Source of the DNA: a virus
Reading direction: 5' to 3' (one strand)
Virus record (IMG/VR): IMGVR_UViG_3300030104_002792
Location: 24,073 to 45,281 of that record
DNA length: 21,209 nucleotides
The translations under genes were made by a program, and so were the position numbers. Of this stretch, positions 14,778 through 20,467 are shown one piece after another. Numbering within the stretch: position 1 is the first letter of the stretch; each line of letters starts with the position of its first letter. Under the pieces are notes generated by a model. That model searched no databases. It was not told where the DNA came from and worked only from the letters and a program-made list of their open reading frames with translations.

Positions 14778-15580
14778 TTACGTTAGAAACAGAGTATCCT
14801 GTTGCTATTGATTCGCCAGATCATATAGCACCAGCAGGAACAATTGCTGACAATAGAACTGATAAAGATTATATGAGAGCAGTAAAAGAATATTTTGGTG
14901 GGTCTAAAGACACTAAGGTATTGGATATGGGATGTGCTGGTGGGCAAATGATTGCTGACTTTGTAGAGGGTGGATATACTGCTGTTGGATTGGAAGGTTC
15001 CACTCATGCACATCAAGGAGCAGGTGCTGCTAATTGGAGTAAGTATCTGAATAAGAATTTCTTCAATGTTGATTTGGCAAAACCATTTCAATTGAAGGAA
15101 GATGGTGAAGATATGAAGTTCAACTTCATTCATAGTTGGGATGTTATTGAACATATCCATCCTGATGATTTGGGTATATGGTTTGATAATGTCAAGAATC
15201 ATTTAGCAGATGATGGTGTATTCTGTTGTGTTCTTGCTACTACTCCTGATTATGAACATGTAGATGGTGAGTTAGTAATACGTCATCAGTCAATGTTTAA
15301 TTCTGCTGAGTGGATAAACATTTTTTTTGATAATGGTTTTGAACTTTGTGTAGAGAATGATTGGCATTCATATCCTGTAGGAAGAAACTATCCTGATAGT
15401 GTTAAACCACAATGTTTCCATGAAGCTGCTGGTGTGGTTGGAACAGAAAATGGATTATACTTTGGATACTTATTTGGAGATGCTCAATTTAGTAATCATG
15501 ATAATAAAGGAGCAAACATTTATTTCTGTGTAAGAAAGAAACAGAATCATACACAACGTATACCATCTAATTGGGATTAA
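14768..15580 (+). CDS. Class I SAM-dependent methyltransferase, copy 2
   Basis: 270 aa paralogue of the methyltransferase at 12261. Motif I is VLDMGCAGGQ (51-60), then AVGLEGSTH (72-80), then FNFIHSWDVIEHIHPDD. The shared N-terminal signature SPDHIAPAGTIADN is at 16-29. Compared with copy 1 it has a longer C-terminal tail rich in basic and amide residues. It is embedded between the heptose kinase and isomerase genes, with a 10-base overlap upstream and 4 bases of spacing downstream, so it may methylate the heptose-derived sugar. Methyltransferase class is firm, substrate inferred. Confidence 0.78.
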   Translation: MSLITLETEYPVAIDSPDHIAPAGTIADNRTDKDYMRAVKEYFGGSKDTKVLDMGCAGGQMIADFVEGGYTAVGLEGSTHAHQGAGAANWSKYLNKNFFNVDLAKPFQLKEDGEDMKFNFIHSWDVIEHIHPDDLGIWFDNVKNHLADDGVFCCVLATTPDYEHVDGELVIRHQSMFNSAEWINIFFDNGFELCVENDWHSYPVGRNYPDSVKPQCFHEAAGVVGTENGLYFGYLFGDAQFSNHDNKGANIYFCVRKKQNHTQRIPSNWD

Positions 15581-15584
15581 AATT

Positions 15585-16088
15585 ATGAATCCATTCAATG
15601 AATATATTGAAACTCTTAAATCTGCTCATATGGAAGTTGAGTTTTTTAAATTTCAGAAAGCATTTCACACTCACAATAGAATAATTATTTTGGGTAATGG
15701 TGGAAGTAATTCAGTTGCTTCACATATCTCACAAGACTATATGAAGTTTCATACTAAGAAAGTTTCTATTCTTTCTGATCCTTCTATGATTACTATGCTT
15801 ACTAATGACTTTGGTTATGATTTAGCATATCAAAAATTCTTAGAAAACTATGTTGAAAAAGATACTTTAGTAATTATTATGAGTTCTGGTGGGGAGTCTA
15901 AGAATATGTTGAACTGTGTAGATTGGTGTGAAGATAATAAAGTTTCATATGGAGTATTGACAGGATTTAAATCTAACAATACTATAAGAAATGAAGCAAC
16001 TAATGCACTATGGAATTATTATATTGAAAGTGATAGTTATGGTGTGGTAGAATGCGTACATCAAATATTCTTACATGGAGTAGTATGA
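15585..16088 (+). CDS. SIS-domain phosphoheptose isomerase, GmhA-like
   Basis: 167 aa single SIS domain of the GmhA group, which converts sedoheptulose 7-phosphate to D-glycero-D-manno-heptose 7-phosphate. The phosphate loop GNGGSNSVASHISQDY (37-52) matches GmhA GNGGSxxxAxHxxxe, and SSGGESKN (100-107) the second Ser-rich loop (STSGNSxN). The C-terminal helix ECVHQIFLH (156-164) carries His and Glu in the positions where GmhA places metal and active-site residues. It is shorter than the usual 190 or so residues, mainly at the N-terminal helix, which helps form the tetramer. It follows the methyltransferase with 4 bases of spacing and overlaps the HAD-nucleotidyltransferase gene by ATGA. GmhA assignment is good, helped by the adjacent heptose-type kinase. 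Confidence 0.82.
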   Translation: MNPFNEYIETLKSAHMEVEFFKFQKAFHTHNRIIILGNGGSNSVASHISQDYMKFHTKKVSILSDPSMITMLTNDFGYDLAYQKFLENYVEKDTLVIIMSSGGESKNMLNCVDWCEDNKVSYGVLTGFKSNNTIRNEATNALWNYYIESDSYGVVECVHQIFLHGVV

Positions 16089-16831
16089 AGTATTGTTTTG
16101 ATTTAGATGGGACTATATGTGATACTCCCTTAAGACCTTCTGATTTAAAACCAGGATATTTGGAAGCAACTCCTTTTCCATTTATGGTGGAACAGGTTAA
16201 TAGATTGTATGATGAAGGTAATCATATAATTATAATGACTGCTAGGGGTAGAGGTTCTGGTATTGATTGGACAGAATGGACAACCAAACAATTAGATATG
16301 TGGGGTGTCAAGTATCATGATCTTGAACCTATGTTTCATAAACCTACTGCCGATCTTTTTATAGATGATAAAGGTATTAGTGTAGAGGAATGGAAGAAAA
16401 CTGTACCACCTAAGAAAGGTATTATTGCAGGAGCATTTGATGTTATTCATCCTGGATATATTAGAATGTTTAAGGATGCCAAGGAACATTGTAATCATCT
16501 TACAGTTGCACTTCATCAGGATCCATCAGTTGCAAGACGCAATAAATTAAAACCAGTACAGACTGTAGAAGAACGTAAAGAGATACTACTTGCTCTTAGA
16601 GATATTGATGATGTGGTAGTATATCAAGAAGAAGAAACATTTTTATCTTACTTGAAAGATTATGATATTCGTTTTCTAGGAACAGATTATATGAATGGTA
16701 GTTATACTGGTAAAGATATTCCTATTGATATTGTTTGGTTAGATAGAGAGGGACATGATTATTCAAGCACTAAAATGAAAAGATTAATTTTTGAATCAAT
16801 TGCAGTAATGGGGCGTAGCGATTATGATTAG
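16085..16831 (+). CDS. HAD-family domain fused to a cytidylyltransferase-like nucleotidyltransferase
   Basis: 248 aa from the ATG at 16085. An upstream in-frame ATG at 16052 adds 11 unlikely residues, while 16085 forms the ATGA overlap and puts the HAD motif at the N-terminus. Residues 1-105 are a small HAD domain: motif I FDLDGTICD (5-13), motif II region MTARG (51-55), Lys86, and motif IV IDD (93-95). Residues 110-248 are a nucleotidylyltransferase: GAFDVIHPGY (116-125, the GxFDxxHxGH site), a VEERKEIL stretch (161-168) and YSSTKMKR (226-233), equivalent to the ISTT/CSTT nucleotide motif of TagD and the HldE C-terminal domain. Together they could dephosphorylate a heptose 1,7-bisphosphate and activate the 1-phosphate as an NDP-sugar. 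The HAD part is shorter than GmhB and lacks its Zn loop, so that step is inference. CDP-glycerol-type products remain possible. Confidence 0.8.
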   Translation: MKYCFDLDGTICDTPLRPSDLKPGYLEATPFPFMVEQVNRLYDEGNHIIIMTARGRGSGIDWTEWTTKQLDMWGVKYHDLEPMFHKPTADLFIDDKGISVEEWKKTVPPKKGIIAGAFDVIHPGYIRMFKDAKEHCNHLTVALHQDPSVARRNKLKPVQTVEERKEILLALRDIDDVVVYQEEETFLSYLKDYDIRFLGTDYMNGSYTGKDIPIDIVWLDREGHDYSSTKMKRLIFESIAVMGRSDYD

Positions 16832-17714
16832 TTTAGTAACTGGTGGTGCAGGATTTATTGGTTCAAATCTTGTTGATTACTTATTGAGTAAAGGACATGA
16901 AGTAGTTTGTGTTGATAATGAAAGTGCAGAATGTAATGATAAGTTCTATTGGAATCCTAATGCCATTAATGTCAAAGCAGATGTAACTGACTATAAGGCT
17001 ATGAAAAATGTATTCACTGGTGTTGATTATGTTTTTCACTTTGCTGCTGAATCTAGATTGCAACCAGCAATTAAGAATCCTATTGAAGCAGTATATAAGA
17101 ACTGTGTAGGCACTACTACAGTATTGCAATGTGCTAGAGAAGCAGGTGTAAAGAGACTTGTTTATTCTTCTACATCTTCTGGTTATGGATTTAACCCATC
17201 ACCTAATATAGAAACACAACCTGATGATTGTTTGAATCCTTATTCAGCATCTAAGGTTGCTGCAGAAAAATTCTGTAAGATGTATAGTGATCTATATGGA
17301 CTTGAGACAGTTGTTTTAAGATACTTCAATGTATTTGGTGAGAGATCCCCTACTAGAGGACAGTATGCTCCTGTCATAGGTATATTCCAGAGACAAAAGG
17401 ATGCTGGAGAACCTCTTACTATCGTGGGTGATGGCACACAGAGAAGAGATTTTATCTATGTTGGAGATGTTGCAAGAGCAAATGAACTTGCTGCATTAAT
17501 GCCTGGTGTGAAAGGTCATTTGGGAGAAGTATTTAATGTAGGTAGTGGTATTAATTATTCTGTTCAAGAAATTGCCGATGCTATTTCAGATAATCAAACT
17601 TATATACCCAAAAGAGATGGTGAAATGGAGACCACGTGGTCTAATATAGATAAGGTTAATAAGGTTATAGGATGGAAACCAGAGGTTGATGTTTTGGAAT
17701 GGATTAAAGGATGA
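16824..17714 (+). CDS. NAD-dependent sugar-nucleotide epimerase, GalE/WbpP-like SDR
   Basis: 296 aa extended SDR. GGAGFIG is at 7-13, the Ser/Thr-rich catalytic segment SSTSSGYG at 115-122, the Tyr140/Lys144 pair in NPYSASK (138-144), and RYFNVFGERS follows, as in UDP-glucose/UDP-GlcNAc 4-epimerases. The DGTQRRDFIYVGDVA segment is likewise typical of this group and also of HldD, the ADP-heptose 6-epimerase. GalE/WbpP-type is the better match to the eye, but its position directly after the heptose-activation genes (8-base overlap) makes an NDP-heptose epimerase a real alternative. The C-terminus is compact (ends VLEWIKG), about 20-30 residues short of many family members. A 14-base palindrome lies near the 3' end. 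Confidence 0.82.
   Translation: MISLVTGGAGFIGSNLVDYLLSKGHEVVCVDNESAECNDKFYWNPNAINVKADVTDYKAMKNVFTGVDYVFHFAAESRLQPAIKNPIEAVYKNCVGTTTVLQCAREAGVKRLVYSSTSSGYGFNPSPNIETQPDDCLNPYSASKVAAEKFCKMYSDLYGLETVVLRYFNVFGERSPTRGQYAPVIGIFQRQKDAGEPLTIVGDGTQRRDFIYVGDVARANELAALMPGVKGHLGEVFNVGSGINYSVQEIADAISDNQTYIPKRDGEMETTWSNIDKVNKVIGWKPEVDVLEWIKG
17629..17642. repeat. 14-base perfect palindrome inside the epimerase gene
   Basis: AGACCACGTGGTCT reads the same on both strands and contains CACGTG. It falls in codons for Glu-Thr-Thr-Trp-Ser and uses ACC and ACG, which are uncommon here. About one 14-base palindrome is expected by chance in a random sequence of this length, so it may have no function. Confidence 0.4.
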
Positions 17715-18622
17715 GTAAGTTTGTAGTATTAAAATCAGCTGGATTAGGAAACAGAATTAAATTATATGTTTCCTATTTACAAAGATATGATGAACTCTTA
17801 ATTGAGAAGGAACCTGATATGCATTTGTTTGATAATTTTAAATTATGTAATAAGGATGAAGATATAAAGATTCATCCATGGACTCATTCAGGGTGGAGAT
17901 TATTAGTTAATGAGGATGAAGAAGATTATTGTAGTGAATACAAAACCATAGATCAATTATATAATGATACTCCACAATATTTTATTGATAAGTATCTTCC
18001 TGTATGGCAGAAGTTGAGAATTAAACCAGAGGTTAAAAAAATTATTGATGACTTTACTGAGGATTGGGATAAAGATGACATGGTAGGAGTTCATGTCAGA
18101 ACTAATTTCCCTCCTGTAGATGATGGAAGTAGAAGTGTATGGATGGACTTTGCTGGATTTGAAAAAGAGATTGAAAAATATCCATCAACTCAGAAGTTTT
18201 TTCTTGCTACGGATCATGAACCAGTAGTTGCTCATTATAATTCTAAGTATCCAGAACAGATTATTACATTCCCTAAGAATGATATTGTTAGGCATGATAA
18301 TCATTCTGATAATATAGATCAAACTATTACAGCATTCATTGATATGTATTTGTTGTCACAGTGTTATAAGAAATTGATATTAACATGGGCAACTTCCTTC
18401 TCAGAATGCTCTTGGTGGTTTGGTGGATGCAAGGCAGAAGTTGTAATGCCAACACTTTGGGATAAAGTTCCTGAAGATTTCTTCAAAATCATTTACAATA
18501 AGAAGGGTATGTCCTATAATCTAGGAGGAAAACCAGTCTTCGCAGAAGGTTGTCGTACTTATGCTCCTTTAAATATGGGAGATAATTATACAATAAAAAA
18601 TTGGAGGGTTCACAATGAATAG
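17711..18622 (+). CDS. O-fucosyltransferase/NodZ-like GT-B transferase, copy 2
   Basis: 303 aa paralogue of the protein at 11494. It has GLGNRIK (11-17), MVGVHVRTN (124-132) with HxR at His128/Arg130, and a C-terminal TWATSFSECSWWFGG equivalent to the TYASSFDELAWWMSG of copy 1. Shared linear segments include YKTIDQLYNDTPQYF and a WDxDDMVGVH stretch. The extra 40-50 residues at the C-terminus (from KKGMSYNLGG) are absent from copy 1 and may alter the acceptor site. The GNRIK and HxR elements point to a GDP-L-fucose-type donor, but no precise family can be fixed by eye. Soluble. ATGA overlap upstream and 8-base overlap with the NAD synthetase gene. Confidence 0.7.
   Translation: MSKFVVLKSAGLGNRIKLYVSYLQRYDELLIEKEPDMHLFDNFKLCNKDEDIKIHPWTHSGWRLLVNEDEEDYCSEYKTIDQLYNDTPQYFIDKYLPVWQKLRIKPEVKKIIDDFTEDWDKDDMVGVHVRTNFPPVDDGSRSVWMDFAGFEKEIEKYPSTQKFFLATDHEPVVAHYNSKYPEQIITFPKNDIVRHDNHSDNIDQTITAFIDMYLLSQCYKKLILTWATSFSECSWWFGGCKAEVVMPTLWDKVPEDFFKIIYNKKGMSYNLGGKPVFAEGCRTYAPLNMGDNYTIKNWRVHNE
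18603..18608 (+). promoter_or_regulatory. Strong ribosome binding site of the NAD synthetase gene
   Basis: GGAGGG lies 6 bases before the ATG at 18615, inside the last codons of the preceding transferase. It supports this start and suggests that NAD synthetase is translated at its own rate rather than only by coupling. Confidence 0.7.
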
Positions 18623-19358
18623 AATTAAAGATTATGATAGTCTATCATTTGATATTGATAGATGGTTAAAAGATTATTATTACATGTATGCTCTTAAAGC
18701 ATTTGTGGTAGGTGTATCAGGAGGAATCGATTCTGCTGTTGTATCTACTCTTTGTGCTAAGACAGGACTTCCTACTTATGTTCTGACTATGCCTCTTCAT
18801 TCTAAGGAAGAGAATACAGAGTTATCAGAACTACATGCTTATGGATTAGTTGAGAAGTATTCTAACGTGACATTAGTAAACGTTGATTTGTCTGAAACAT
18901 ATGATAAGTTTATGTTCTGGATAGATAATACATTTACTAGTAATAAACTTGCGAATGCGAATACAAAGTCCCGTCTTAGGATGGTTAGTCTCTATCAGGT
19001 TGCAGGATCTGTTGGAGGTATTGTTGTTGGTACAGGTAACAAGGTAGAAGATTATGGAGTGGGTTTTTATACTAAGTATGGTGACGGTGGCGTTGACATT
19101 GCACCAATTGCTGACCTCTACAAAACCGAAGTCTGGGAGTTAGGAAAGCATCTTGGAGTAGATGAACGCATAGTTAATGCAGTTCCTACTGATGGTCTAT
19201 GGGATGATGGTAGAAAGGATGAAGATCAGATTGGTGCTTCTTATGAGCAATTGGAAGAAGCAATGGAGTATAGAAGAGGCCCTGCCGTGGATATATTAGA
19301 TGAATTTAATATGAAAAACAAACACAAAATGGAACCTATCCCCACATTTAAATTATGA
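18615..19358 (+). CDS. nadE: NH3-dependent NAD+ synthetase
   Basis: 247 aa N-type ATP pyrophosphatase that amidates nicotinic acid adenine dinucleotide to NAD+, using ammonia and ATP. The PP-loop SGGIDS is at 35-40. The NadE-specific substrate region is present: GTGNKVEDYGVGFYTKYGDG (139-158), then DIAPIADLYKTEVW (161-174). The C-terminal PTDGLWDDGRKDEDQIG stretch matches the Pxx-GLW-x-x-x-x-DE-x-x-G lid motif. There is no glutaminase domain, so it depends on free ammonia; the length is near the bacterial short form (about 245-275). This is unusual in a glycan cluster. Four NAD-dependent SDRs and a UDP-glucose dehydrogenase nearby suggest it supports cofactor supply. A sugar-amidating PP-loop enzyme (WbpG-like) was considered, but the NadE motifs argue against it. 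Confidence 0.9.
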   Translation: MNRIKDYDSLSFDIDRWLKDYYYMYALKAFVVGVSGGIDSAVVSTLCAKTGLPTYVLTMPLHSKEENTELSELHAYGLVEKYSNVTLVNVDLSETYDKFMFWIDNTFTSNKLANANTKSRLRMVSLYQVAGSVGGIVVGTGNKVEDYGVGFYTKYGDGGVDIAPIADLYKTEVWELGKHLGVDERIVNAVPTDGLWDDGRKDEDQIGASYEQLEEAMEYRRGPAVDILDEFNMKNKHKMEPIPTFKL

Positions 19359-20467
19359 AAATTGGATTGATTGGAGCAGGAAGACTTGGTATCTGTCTTG
19401 CTCTTTTAATAGAAGAAGTAGGTTTTACTGTTGTTGCTTCAGATATTCGTGAAGATTATGTGAAGGGTCTTAATGAAAAAAGAATTGATACTGCTGAACC
19501 TGATGTTCAAAGACTTCTTTCTAATTCTAGTAAGATTTCTTTTACAACAAACAATTATGATGTAATAGAACAGTGTGATATTATCTTTACTCTTGTTGCT
19601 ACTCCATCATTAGAAGATGGTAGTTATGATGTAAGTGCTGTAGATAAAGTAGTTCAGGACTTTACAACTTCATCATCAAAACTTAAGGGTAAGTCACTTG
19701 TAGTTGGATGTACAACCAATCCTGGTGACTGTGATAGATTCCAAAAGAAATTGGATTATTTTGGTGTGGATGTTTATTATAATCCAGAGTGGATTGCTCA
19801 AGGTTCTATTGTTAAAGACCTACAAAAACCTGATATGATATTGATTGGTGGTGATGGGCATCATGCAACTGACATAGAGGGCATCTATATGCATGTAGTA
19901 GAGTCTGATTGTTCTGTTCATTTTATGAGCACTAAAGCTGCTGAGATTACAAAAATTGCAGTTAATTGTTTTCTTACAACTAAGATCAGTTATGCTAATC
20001 AGGTAGGTCAAGTTCTTGCCTTGGCAGGTATGGAGAATGAAATTGATACTGTGTTGAATACAATTGGCACTGATTCTAGAATTGGTAATAAGTATCTTGG
20101 ATTTGGTTTTGGATTTGGTGGTCCATGTTTCCCTAGAGATAATCGTGCCTTTGCTTCTTATGCTAAGGACCTTGGTGTATGTTTTAATCTAGGTGAAACA
20201 ATAGATAATTTTAATAATGAGCATAAAGTTTTTCTTAAAGAATATTTTATTTCTAAGAATAAGAAAAAATTACCATATTGCTTTAATTACTTGACATATA
20301 AAAAGGGAATAGATATTCTTACAGAGAGCCGTCCTTATGATCTTGCATTAGAACTTCTTGATGAAGGTTATAATGTTTATTGTTTGGATGATACAATAAA
20401 AGAAAGATTGGATAAAAGAATTATTTTTAATACACCTGATGAAGAAGTTTATTCTATTGATATATGA
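19355..20467 (+). CDS. UDP-glucose/GDP-mannose dehydrogenase family (UDP-glucose 6-dehydrogenase-like)
   Basis: 370 aa NAD-dependent four-electron dehydrogenase that oxidises C6 of an NDP-hexose to the uronic acid, usually UDP-glucose to UDP-glucuronate. N-terminal Rossmann GAGRLG is at 7-12. NPEWIAQG (143-150) corresponds to the NPEFLREG motif, Lys200/Asn204 (EITKIAVN) to the catalytic Lys and Asn, and Cys258 in GFGGPCFPRDN (254-264) to the thiol that forms the covalent intermediate. It is shorter than typical Ugd (390-450 aa); the C-terminal UDP-binding domain is reduced and ends shortly after CLDD. GDP-mannose dehydrogenase cannot be excluded by eye. ATGA overlaps on both sides, linking it to NadE and to the GT25 gene. 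Confidence 0.85.
   Translation: MKIGLIGAGRLGICLALLIEEVGFTVVASDIREDYVKGLNEKRIDTAEPDVQRLLSNSSKISFTTNNYDVIEQCDIIFTLVATPSLEDGSYDVSAVDKVVQDFTTSSSKLKGKSLVVGCTTNPGDCDRFQKKLDYFGVDVYYNPEWIAQGSIVKDLQKPDMILIGGDGHHATDIEGIYMHVVESDCSVHFMSTKAAEITKIAVNCFLTTKISYANQVGQVLALAGMENEIDTVLNTIGTDSRIGNKYLGFGFGFGGPCFPRDNRAFASYAKDLGVCFNLGETIDNFNNEHKVFLKEYFISKNKKKLPYCFNYLTYKKGIDILTESRPYDLALELLDEGYNVYCLDDTIKERLDKRIIFNTPDEEVYSIDI

Noticed and set aside
14783-15202. Open frame of 139 codons on the minus strand
   Set aside because: It lies entirely within the methyltransferase gene at 14768, has the low-complexity Ile/Ser/Asn-rich composition of a shadow frame, and shows no motif. The other minus-strand open frames in the window are similar.
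17629-17642. 14-base palindrome AGACCACGTGGTCT as a regulator binding site
   Set aside because: It lies inside a coding sequence, no second copy is seen, and about one palindrome of this length is expected by chance in 21 kb. It is listed only as a repeat.
18615-19358. PP-loop protein as a WbpG-type sugar amidotransferase
   Set aside because: That would fit the context, but the GTGNK...GVGFYTKYGDG region and the GLW...DED motif are specific to NAD+ synthetase.
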